DNA of 64,000 nt from Tubulanus polymorphus (lineage: Eukaryota; Nemertea; Palaeonemertea; Tubulaniformes; Tubulanidae), in the NCBI RefSeq assembly GCF_964204645.1, contig NC_134028.1, forward strand, positions 20,930,153 to 20,994,152. Direction: 5' to 3'. The stretch's first letter is position 1, and the number at the start of each line of letters is the position of its first letter. Below the pieces are notes generated by a model. The model did not search any database, was not told the origin of the DNA, and saw nothing but the letters and a program-made list of their open reading frames with translations. This document shows, piece by piece, positions 21,430 to 32,500 of the stretch. The position numbers and the translations under genes were made by a program.

Positions 21430-23140
21430 CATCAAGGGCAGGATGCGTGTAGCACTGGAGAGAACAGAGACGGTGGTGAAGTTCTCAATTTTTCTCAACT
21501 TTAATATAGACTGATTGAAGATAGAAGTTCTGTGGCCGGTGGTTATTAGTGGGTTGAAATCTAAAACAATCATCGCTCTAATATTACTCGTTAGGTCTCA
21601 TATGAATATTCTTGGCTGAGTATTGAAGTGTAGATAGGCCAGTTATTAATCAACAGATTTTTCATAATCGTATGTACAATAAGTATCTTATAGTATCAAA
21701 ATATTTTCTAGTGTAGACATTTCGCGCCTCAACAATGAAAATATAAATAGGAAAATATTCTAATTGACCAATCGCTTAGATATTAAATATGATTCTAATA
21801 AAGTTGGATACGAAATTATTGGTAGATATTTCAGGGCCTGCTGAAATATACATGCAGGCAAATTTTACCTGTTAAGATCAGACAGCGATAAACTAGTTAT
21901 ACATATATTATTTATCAATTAAAGTTTATCGTCGGTTAATAGATTATTTTTGCAAATACTATATCGATACTTTTAGAAGATTGAGGTAATACTTTACACC
22001 ACTTGTCGTGTGCTGTTTTACCATTTTCATAAATGGATTTCTCGGCGGATATAGTGTCTAGGGCAATATCGAGATCTGGACGTATCGGCCCCACTCCCCG
22101 CGGTGGCGCCACCCCGCGGGATTTACGCGAAGCAGCTGAACACAAACACGGCCATTCTCTCAATTTTCAATGATAGAAATCGTGTGTGCATTTCAATTAT
22201 TTCGGTTGTTAGGGTTTTAAGGCACAATATAAGTTGACGATGTGATATGGCGATGTTAATTAATGATAATTCCGCAGTGAAGCTAGTCACGAACGGTGCC
22301 GATTGAGTGTACAGCTGCCAAAAACACTGAAATGTGCGTAGTTGCGTAACTATTTGCAGTGAATTGCAGACGAAACATGAAGCCTTAACGGCCGTTTAAA
22401 ACAAAATTATACCAATCGCAATTGTAAAATAAAAATGAGATAGAACCTAAGTTAAAATTCTGGCCATTTCTAAAATGTTATTGATTATTATTACTAATTT
22501 TTAGTCAGTGCGGAACGTTTAGTTTTCCAACAATAATGAGGGGTGGTAGGTAGTCATGCAATTCAAGTCATCATTTATTACACGTTACTTCCGTGTTGTT
22601 GAAAATCTCGCGAGTCCTGGACTAAACCCCAATGAACAATGTGATCTGTGTGCTGGCCACCAAAATGCACACAGATCACACTACACTACCCATTACACAC
22701 TCCAGTACCCACGGCTTTCATATATCCATCCAAATATTTAGTGGCTTTCTTCCTGGGTATTACATGTGGGGAAGTAGACTTAGGGTATAGTTGCTATATG
22801 TGATTTTAGAAACCGTAATTCGGTCTCTACACCTTGACGAATTCGAGATAAACCAAAGCTTTAATTGATTCATTTCGTGTTAGTCGTGTTTGGATGAAGT
22901 ATAATGATTAACCAACGGTTAGAATATAGCTAGGACACATTAGGACAATTAGCCAATTACTTAATATCTAGTGAATTCAATATCTAAGATTAAAAATTAT
23001 TTTCATGTTATTGTATATAGATATTATCAAACTGATAAGATATAGCTGACAGATATGTATTTCAACACATTTATTTGTATCTAAGTGAATCCATCACATC
23101 CATCTACTAGTTTATTAGGATGGTCTGCCTCAAAAGATGT
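21430..23140. other. Gene-poor AT-rich stretch
   Basis: No convincing gene. It contains a minus-strand frame at 21936-22163 of moderately protein-like text that I do not recognise, and a perfect 13-bp inverted repeat at 22641-22679 (separate entry). Confidence 0.35.
22641..22679. repeat. Perfect 13-bp hairpin
   Basis: GTGATCTGTGTGC (22641-22653) and GCACACAGATCAC (22667-22679) are exact complements around a 13-nt loop. Confidence 0.8.
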
Positions 23141-23294
23141 TCTTTTTTCTTATTTCAGCTAAACTCTATCCTGGAAATAATGGTCCTCAATTGGTAAACG
23201 ACAACCAAAAGTAGACGACGACTGATGCCGATGAAAACTGATGATGTCCAGATGAGAAGTTGAGGAGCCAGCAGCAGCGAGTTACCGCCCAACG

Positions 23295-23528
23295 ATGGAT
23301 TTCTTCAACAAGGTGGTGGATTTCTACAAACATTATGATTCAGGAGCTGCAGTAGCGGATCTTATAAACACTCGAGGAGCAGCGTGGACAATAGCGCATC
23401 TTAAAAACACTGATCAAGGAGCAGCAGAGACAATAGTGTACATAAACACTGATTCCGAAGGAGCAAAGATATTAGTCCATCTTATAAACACTGACTCAGG
23501 AGCAGCTAGTGCATGTTATAAACACTAA
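23295..23528 (+). CDS. Short ORF with a repeated 13-14-residue motif, doubtful
   Basis: A 77-residue frame from ATG 23295 made of about five units related to HLINTDSGAAxTIV, encoded by a 39-42-bp nucleotide repeat (ATAAACACTGATTCAGGAGCAG type). A TTTCAG acceptor lies upstream at 23154-23159. All repeat units stay in frame with no stop codon until the array ends, which is compatible with coding but could also follow from the unit length being a multiple of three. No signal peptide, no known family. Confidence 0.3.
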   Translation: MDFFNKVVDFYKHYDSGAAVADLINTRGAAWTIAHLKNTDQGAAETIVYINTDSEGAKILVHLINTDSGAASACYKH

Positions 23529-23579
23529 GGATCAACATAGACAATAGTGGACTTCAAAGTATAGTCAAGTAATGATTTA

Positions 23580-26370
23580 CGTATTTATACTCTTCATACT
23601 TGTACATACTGGTCTAGTCAGATATGTAGTTCACGAAATTTACCAGATCACAGACTACTTGTTGGTAGTGGTATAGAACAGAGTATGAATCATTTAATGA
23701 AATTGAAGTTAGGATAATTAGGGTTCTGTGGTCTTAGAAGGAACTATCTACGTTTGAATATTTCAATAAAATCCCATCCAAATACTGTATATTGATTGGG
23801 TGAACTATTTTCGAGAGGACTAATGAATTTGTTTAGTCATTCTGTTTTGTAATCTGATTTAAGTTCCTTCTTAGTCTCATAAAATCTAGCTGCATGACTT
23901 TGATCTTTGCTCCCAGATAGATTAGTTAAGTTTAGGTTGGTGACGCTGTTTAATTGATCGCATCCACTGCCTAGTTTCAACTCATAGGTCGGTTGAGTTA
24001 CGCCTTAACAGAGATATCATATCAACATGATATTGGGAACTTAAGTTCAGATAGTTTTTGATACTTTTGAGCATAGTTTTGAATGATTTATGATAATGAT
24101 GACATATAAACCTGTATGAATTGGTCTTTTAGTCTTCTATCAACCTATCTCAGAAATAGTGGTTCATTTCATATTTCCTTAGTATGATAACGTGCTTAGC
24201 CTGAACCTTAAGTAGTCAGGATTTTAAAGAGTTGTATGTGCGAAAATATGTCGACATAAAATTTTAGACTTTTAGACGCAATAAAAAAGTTAATATGCGT
24301 AATATTCTCGTTTTTGGATTTCAATGATGTTTCAAAAATCATGACTTAGCCAAAAAGTGTGGGGCCCCGCCTACAGTTCCGTACATACTGGCTACGCTTT
24401 TTAAACATTTGTTTGAAAACCAATTTCTTTGATTGGAAATCATTTGAATGTACCTTGGACGACTGACCAATCCAATGCGTCTTAAAAGTTGTACCAAATT
24501 TTAGAGCAGATATATAACGTTAACGCTTTGAGTTAATAACGTTAGGCGGTGTTCTGCGTACAAATGAGTATTTACTGAACTGTAAAATGTGCTATTCACA
24601 TGGCTTTGATTTTTCAAAGGCCCATATTAGGGAAGTTGTATAACATGACGGATTTCACCAATGAGTTGACTATTTCGCCTAGAGTTCTAACTTAAGAGCT
24701 TTCATAGCTCTGTACGATGAACATTCCTGTTTACTTGAAAACCGTAACTTCATCTTAAAGGAGACTTTTATATTCACATAAGAGAGGTATAGCCAGGAAG
24801 AACTTGGTCTTAAGTGAAAGCTAAGAATAACTTTGAACGTTTAATTTGTTGATAGCTGTTGGTTGAGTAGCTTTCGTAAATGATCACTTAGCTTCAAATA
24901 TGGGTGTTTAATTGTAAACGATTATTTACATACAGCAGTGAATTGATATCGCTTTTCGAAAAATGGGCCCGGTAGAGAAAATGCTTGATGATGTAAACAG
25001 AGGAGTATAAATGATACACAATACAAAATATATAGTACATTAATAGATAAAAAATAAACAAAACCCTAAATGAAATAAATAATTAATAATTAAATAAACA
25101 ATTATTAACAATTGATAGATATTTTATTTACATCAATCATCGGGCATTTTTTCAAATAATCTTATTTAGTAAATATTACATTATAATTCCTCAAGCACGT
25201 AATCTGGCATTTTCTATAATTGTTGTATGAAAATAAATATGATTCACGTTAAAACCTTTCAATCGTTTCATGAAGTTTTTAGCAACAATCAAAGGTTGAA
25301 TCAGATGCTTGGCCCTGCTTTGTTTATTTCACCGTTGTTTCTACCATGAGTTTTCTTCGAATAAATAATATTGACTTCTATCACTTGTGGTGACTCTTTC
25401 TCATATACAAGAAGTTTGAATTGGTCAGTGTGGTCGATTTATGAATTCACAATGGTGAATCCTTTTTAGTCTGACACTAAACGCGGTATATCGTTCTCAT
25501 GTTCCAGAAGTTTGAATTGGTCAGTGATGGTCCATTTATGAACTTATTAAAGAAATGTATGGTTTGAATAGAACAGCGATCTATTGGCTGACTTGGCCAA
25601 CTTGTCACACCCCGCGCAATCAAAATGACTTTATATATTATGGCTGCTGACTAGCTTTATCTTCCGATAGCTGTCATCATAAAGTAATTCTGTTGTTTTT
25701 AGTAGCAATAAAAAGCGATAAAGATCTTAATAGATCCCCGAAATAGCCGTATTAGGATCGTAGTCGATCGGCATGTTCTACGGTGATTCGATCGAACGAA
25801 ATCGGCAATAACATTTTCTACGCACACAGAAAAATGGAACTGTACGGCATTTGTGAATGGTTTGTGAAAGTAATTGTTATTTTAAAACGCAATTTCATTT
25901 GATACGGAGTCCCGAGGGTCAACTCACCGTTCTCGGCCGGAGGATCAAGAAAATGGTTTTGTGTGATACATAGCAAACCAGTCATTGGTGGTCAGAAATA
26001 AGTCCGTACCAAACACGCAATATGTACTGAAATAAACCGACTGAATTATGAATTATTTGTGATAATATCCAATGATTTACACCATGTGATTATTTGCATA
26101 CGACCCGTTTATATTCAATCATGATTCAATTTCCAGATTTTCGTGAAAATGAAACGTGCATGTCGGGAGGGCAGTTAATGCTTTCAACGGACCAGCCGCA
26201 CAAACTCGAGAATCAGACGTTTTGACAATCGTCACAATCCAATGACGTTAAGAAGAGTAAAAATGTGAAAAACAGAAAACAGAAAGTTAGTTGCTGTATT
26301 AAGTAGGCGTCTTTTTGTGACCACACTCCGCCCGCCGGATGACCGCGCTCTATTTTTCACTCCCAGTCCC
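23580..26370. other. Gene-poor AT-rich stretch of 2.8 kb
   Basis: No coding region recognised. A direct duplication of about 40 bp (GAAGTTTGAATTGGTCAGTG) occurs at 25409 and 25507. Near 26380 a CATATAAGG TATA-like motif is followed by CT-rich DNA, conceivably a promoter, but the following segment belongs to a dispersed repeat. Confidence 0.4.
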
Positions 26371-26489
26371 TGTCCTGGCATATAAGGCCCCTTCTCTCTA
26401 AGACTCTACACTACCAACCACCACCTAAAAGTCAATAGTGTCGTGAGTGACAGTAGACTTAGACTAGAGTAACCTGTCTGTCTGTTGTT

Positions 26490-27056
26490 GGTTTAGTTCC
26501 ACGATCGGGTATTTTTACAAGCCATAGGCATAAGTAAGAGGTATAAGCCCATCCGATTAAAAGCGGTCCTCAGGCTATTTTTATGACATCATCATCATCG
26601 AATGACACCAGCTATATTTATGACGCCTCATTCTGATTGGCTTATTCACGTTGCGCATGCGCGCTAAGGTGCACAACTTAGAAAATTCAAAGAAAGTGTG
26701 GAGAACAGAGTTAGAGAAAGTAGCGGATGCGCTATCATACAGCTAGACTCGAACCCGGGCCTGTAAATTACTAGCGCAGCGTCATCCCTCTAGACCACCA
26801 AGCTCGCTGAAAACCAACCAAATGTTTTAACTGGTACATATAGCCTCACCTTACCCTAACTCTAACCCTAGGAACCCTAATCCTAACCCTAACCCTCTGG
26901 ACCTCTTCTCACCCTCTTGACACTAATCCTCTCCCCTAAAGACCATAATCCTAAGTTCAATATAAACCATCGTAAAAATAGAATTTACGACCGCTTTACG
27001 TCGAAGCCACTTCAAATAAAAAGCTTACCACCAACGATTAGGTAACTAACTATACC
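26490..27056. repeat. Dispersed repeat family R1, split by a nested insertion
   Basis: The outer parts, 26490-26565 (GTTTAGTTCCACGATCGG, GTATAAGCCCATCCGATTAA) and 27015-27050 (AAGCTTACCACCAACGATTA, GGTAACTAAC), are contiguous in the related copies at 50865-51120 (opposite strand) and 56478-56530. Here they are separated by the 436-bp element at 26573-27008. Confidence 0.65.
26573..27008 (-). mobile_element. Fold-back element with tRNA-like head and CCCTAA runs, copy 1
   Basis: Ends GGCTATTTTTATGACATC / CGTCGAAGCC are diverged inverted repeats compared with copy 2 at 43839-44263. Internally, minus-strand TGGTCTAGAGG (A-box-like) and GGGTTCGAGTC (B box) lie about 40 bases apart at 26747-26802, the layout of a tRNA gene. 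Telomere-like CCCTAA runs follow at 26870-26900. There is no ORF. This is probably a non-autonomous transposon that captured, or was built on, a SINE. Confidence 0.7.
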
Positions 27057-27058
27057 AG

Positions 27059-29368
27059 GCTTTGACTCCCTCTTCCGCTCCACACCGAGAGTGACTCCTA
27101 ACCTCCCCGGGCTGTGACTCCCTCTTCCGCTCCACACCGAGAGTGACTCCTAATCTCCCCGGGCTGTGACTCCCTCTTCCGCTCAACCCCGAGAGTGACT
27201 CCTAATCTCCCCGGGCTGTGACTCCCTCTTCCGCTCCACACCGAGAGTGACTCCTAATCTCCCCGGGCTGTGACTCCCTCTTCCGCTCCACACCGAGAGT
27301 GACTCCTAATCTCCCCGGGCTGTGACTCCCTCTTCCACTCCACACCGAGAGTGACTCCTAATCTCCCCGGGCTGTGACTCCCTCTTCCGCTCCACACCGA
27401 GAGTGTCTCCTAATCTCCCCGGGCTGTGACTCCCTCTTCCGCTCAACCCCGAGAGTGACTCCTAATCTCCCCGGGCTGTGACTCCCTCTTCCGCTCCACA
27501 CCGAGAGTGACTCCTAATCTCCCCGGGCTGTGACTCCCTCTTCCGCTCCACACCGAGAGTGACTCCTAATCTCCCCGGGCTGTGACTCCCTCTTCCACTC
27601 CACACCGAGAGTGACTCTTAATCTCCCCGGGCTGTGACTCCCTCTTCCGCTCCACACCGAGAGTGACTCCTAATCTCCCCGGGCTGTGACTCCCTCTTCC
27701 GCTCCACACCGAGAGTGACTCCTAATCTCCCCGGGCTGTGACTCCCTCTTCCACTCCACACCGAGAGTGACTCCTAATCTCCCCGGGCTGTGACTCCCTC
27801 TTCCGCTCCACCCCGAGAGTGACTCCTAATCTCCCCGGGCTGTGACTCCCTCTTCCACTCCACACCGAGAGTGACTCCTAATCTCCCCGGGCTGTGACTC
27901 CCTCTTCCGCTCCACACCGAGAGTGACTCCTAATCTCCCCGGGCTGTGACTCCCTCTTCCACTCCACACCGAGAGTGACTCCTAATCTCCCCGGGCTGTG
28001 ACTCCCTCTTCCGCTCCACACCGAGAGTGACTCCTAATCTCCCCGGGCTGTGACTCCCTCTTCCGCTCCACACCGAGAGTGACTCCTAATCTCCCCGGGC
28101 TGTGACTCCCTCTTCCACTCCACACCGAGAGTGACTCCTAATCTCCCCGGGCTGTGACTCCCTCTTCCGCTCCACACCGAGAGTGACTCCTAATCTCCCC
28201 GGGCTGTGACTCCCTCTTCCACTCCACACCAAGAGTGTCTCCTAATCTCCCCGGGCTGTGACTCCCTCTTCCGCTCCACACCGAGAGTGACTCCTAATCT
28301 CCCCGGGCTGTGACTCCCTCTTCCGCTCCACACCGAGAGTGACTCCTAATCTCCCCGGGCTGTGACTCCCTCTTCCACTCCACACCGAGAGTGACTCCTA
28401 ATCTCCCCGGGCTGTGACTCCCTCTTCCGCTCCACCCCGAGAGTGACTCCTAATCTCCCCGGGCTGTGACTCCCTCTTCCGCTCCACACCGAGAGTGACT
28501 CCTAATCTCCCCGGGCTGTGACTCCCTCTTCCGCTCCACCCCGAGAGTGACTCCTAATCTCCCCGGGCTGTGACTCCCTCTTCCACTCCACACCGAGAGT
28601 GACTCCTAATCTCCCCGGGCTGTGACTCCCTCTTCCACTCCACACCAAGAGTGTCTCCTAATCTCCCCGGGCTGTGACTCCCTCTTCCGCTCCACACCAA
28701 GAGTGACTCCTAATCTCCCCGGGCTGTGACTCCCTCTTCCGCTCCACACCGAGAGTGACTCCTAATCTCCCCGGGCTGTGACTCCCTCTTCCGCTCCACA
28801 CTGAGATTGACTCCTAATCTCCCCGGGCTGTGACTCCCTCTTCCACTCCACACCGAGAGTGACTCCTAATCTCCCCGGGCTGTGACTCCCTCTTCCGCTC
28901 CACACCGAGAGTGACTCCTAATCTCCCCGGGCTGTGACTCCCTCTTCCGCTCCACACCGAGAGTGACTCCTAATCTCCCCGAGCTGTGACTCCCTCTTCC
29001 GCTCCACACCGAGAGTGACTCCTAATCTCCCCGGGCTGTGACTCCCTCTTCCACTCCACACCGAGAGTGACTCCTAATCTCCCCGGGCTGTGACTCCCTC
29101 TTCCACTCCACACCGAGAGTGACTCCTAATCTCCCCGGGCTGTGACTCCCTCTTCCACTCCACACCGAGAGTGACTCCTAATCTCCCCGGGCTGTGACTC
29201 CCTCTTCCGCTCCACACCGAGAGTGACTCCTAATCTCCCCGGGCTGTGACTCCCTCTTCCACTCCACACCGAGAGTGACTCCTAATCTCCCCGGGCTGTG
29301 ACTCCCTCTTCCGCTCAACCCCGAGAGTGACTCTTAATCTCCCCGGGCTGTGACTCCCTCTTCCACCC
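27059..29368. repeat. 52-bp satellite, 44 complete units plus a partial, no net indels
   Basis: The period is exactly 52: GCTGTG/GCTTTG unit starts at 27059 and 29347 are 2288 = 44 x 52 bases apart, and intermediate units (27111, 28203) keep register. Each unit contains CTCCCCGGGCTGTGACTCCC and CACACCGAGAGTGACTCC. Variation is mostly substitution at a few positions (CGCTCC/CACTCC, CACACC/CAACCC). It is GC-rich with a CCCGGG palindrome in each unit, and ends about 155 bases before the first BTBD9 coding exon. Confidence 0.95.
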
Positions 29369-29525
29369 TGAGTACCAGCAGAATAATCAGCCTGTTGATT
29401 GAGGCTGGTTACCAGGTTGATTATGATGATGACGACGCCCTCTTCCACCCACCCTGAGTATGACTCCGCGTCCCCGCCCCCCGGGTTTGTGAGACTATCA
29501 TGCGTTGTATTTGTTTATTTACAGA

Positions 29526-32500
29526 ATGAGTAACAATTCGACTGGAGTGACATCAGCCGGAGCTGGAGCAGCCGGAGTCGATTCAATCGATCATGTGACC
29601 AATCTATCTGAAGATTTCAGTAATTTATTACAATCTACAGAATATAGCGATCTGATATTGAAAGTAGAACAAACTCGATTCCCGGTTCATAGAGTCGTTT
29701 TAGCCGCAAGATCTGAATATTTCAGGTAACAGAGACATTTCACCAACCGCTGCACCAGGCACGGGTTCACTTTCACCTAAAACCTTAGTGTCTGTTGTAC
29801 CATTGTATTTTGGTGATGATATTTTCAGGGCTCTACTTTACGGAGGTTTAAAAGAATCGGATCCAACTTGTCACGAAATAGAATTACAAGGAGCCTCTTC
29901 CGCTGCATTTCAATTATTACTCAAATATATTTACACCGGACGAATAAAACTGGCGAATATGAAGGTACGAGAAATATCTCAGTTGAATATTTTAAAACAT
30001 GTGGAGAACTCTTGTGTTTTATCAAATAAGGCTAAAGGGAAATGATGCCTTGTTTCTCCTTATCGACGGGGTCACTTTTGAGCTCTGGCCCAGTTTCACA
30101 AGAAGGATTAAGGCCTAAATCGATTTAAGATAAACTGAATTAATGAAGTAATTGAATTGATTTTAGAGTGTAACCTTTTTATGAAACTGGGCCCCCTGTG
30201 CAGAATGTAGAAACAAGGTATCAATTTTTTAGCTTAACGATTCTTATTTTGTAGGAGGAGCAACTTCTAGACGTTTTAGATCTCGTTCATCAGTACGGAT
30301 TTCTCGATTTAGAAATAGCGATCTCGGAATATTTAAAAGCTAATTTGAATCTGCGAAATGTCTGTATGATTTACAATATAGCGAATCTTTACAATCTGAA
30401 TACGCTATCGGCAACGTGTTTAAAACATATCGATCAAAACGCTAAAGATATCATCCAATCAGACGGCTTCATTTCATTAACAGAGGTTAGTTACATTTTA
30501 TCATGGCTGTCATGTTTTGGATGCCATAGAATGACAATAGAAATTGCATTTGTCCAGGGGTGTCCATGGGGGTCCGGACACCTCCACTACAATTATTTTG
30601 AAGTCCCTTGAAATTTCCCATCTCAAATATTCCGCACTGAATATTTTCTGAAGAAAGATCAAAATCATGATTGAACAACTGAATAAGACAGCAAAATTGT
30701 AGTAGCGATAAGCTGTTTACTTGTTCTAGAAGATCTAAAACATCATTGTGTATGTGAACGACAAAATTGTGGCAAAGCTTAGAAAAAGGCCCTAAATTTC
30801 TTAAGAGGACACCTTCTCCTCTAACCCTGGATACGGCCCCTGTTGTCCACATGTTGACTGTAACCAACTTTTGAGCAGCTACAGCCTGGAACTGGGTAAG
30901 GGACATACGGTATGCAGGTGTGGATCCAGAGGTGGTTTCAGGGGTCGTGACCCCCCCCCTGCTCAGCTACCAAAGAATTATTTTTGTGGTTTTCTTAAAC
31001 CCTTTCAGTGCTGACTAAGTAACACCCAAAGTGCTGGAGATAAATTGAAATTTTCTAGAAATTCCGCCCCAGTGTGTTGAATAATGGGTATACCGCTATA
31101 ATGCGTCTACACTGCAGAGCCGTGTATCATTACTAATATTTCACTATGTTTGACAGGTGCTGCCATCTTTCATTAGAAATTAAACTAATTACATCAATAC
31201 ACCACGTTGCGGTGTACTAGCAATGTCCATCACTGATTTATACACCGCACTGCGGTGTAGACGCACTGAAAGGGTTAAGGAATGTACTCAAGACAAAAGC
31301 GGACAGTACCACATAATCAGTACCACATCATCTTATGTTTGGCCAAACAATATCAACATTTTTTCATGAACCCCGCCTGGAAAAAATCCTGGATCCGCGC
31401 CTGTTACGGTACCGTGCTGGTGGCTCCATCTTTATTGTATTTTTCAGAATGCGTTGTACGAAATCGTGCGTCGCGATTCGTTCTACGCGAATGAGAACGA
31501 TATATTCACGGCTGTTTGTAACTGGGCCGATAATAACCCCGAGTTACCGCGCGATCGCGTGATTCATTGCGTACGGTTACCTCTGATGGATCTAGACGAG
31601 ATTCTTACCAAAGTTCGACCGACGACTTTGGTCTCGCCGGACGCATTACTAGACGCGATACAAACTAAAACTAAATGTAAAGATATGGATCTCGGTTATA
31701 GAGGCATCTTAGGTAGGTTCGAGGGAGAATGGGAGGGAGGGAGTGACAGAGTGAGAACTCAGTAGTGGGGTACCGGCACCGCTGCTGTGGCAATCTAGGA
31801 TTCCACGTATGGGGTAGACGAGGATCCACCAGGTTCGCTAGTGTTTACTCGATAACCGTGCTTCAATTTGTTCTATACATTTCAATTAAATTCGGGTCAA
31901 ATTTTCTTGTTAGTAAATCAATTTCTAATAAAACTATACCATTCACTACTTATCGGGAACGTCGATCTTACATCTATTCGACGACTTATTCGTCAACATT
32001 TCCATTTGGAAGCCTAAAAATTCAGTTAAAAAATCATTGAAAAAAAAATAATTTTCACCATCCGAGTGTATTGTAGCACCATCTGGTTTGTGCCGATACC
32101 CCGTTATTGTATTATATAATGATGTTTACAGCGAGTGATGAGAATGTCGCTACGAGTCGTCACGGAGCTGAAGGAGAGGAGGAGGTGCTGGAAGGGGAGT
32201 TTTGAGAGAATCAGTGATGTTTATCGTAGTATTGTTGTATTTACAGTAAGTGACGAGAATGTCGCTACTAGTCGTCACGGAGCTGAAGTCATCCACGGTG
32301 AGATTAAATCTGCGTTGTTAGACGAAGACGTCACGACGTATGATTTAGATCGTGGATTTAGTCGACATTTAATCGATGAATCTTGCGCTAATCCTGGAAT
32401 AGTCGTTCAGTTAAAGGAGCCACATATTATAAACACTATCAGATTGTTATTGTGGGATAGAGATCAGAGGTTAGTGAGTGCAGCAGCAGTTCAACTGTTT

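Noticed and set aside
21936-22163. Minus-strand 75-codon frame with protein-like text
   Set aside because: No splice context, homology or repeat unit recognised; too short to support.
26747-26810. Functional tRNA gene
   Set aside because: A and B boxes are tRNA-like but the sequence recurs within a transposable element, and I could not build a full cloverleaf with an acceptor stem.
27059-29368. CRISPR-like array
   Set aside because: Units are contiguous with no unique spacers, in a eukaryotic intron; it is a satellite.
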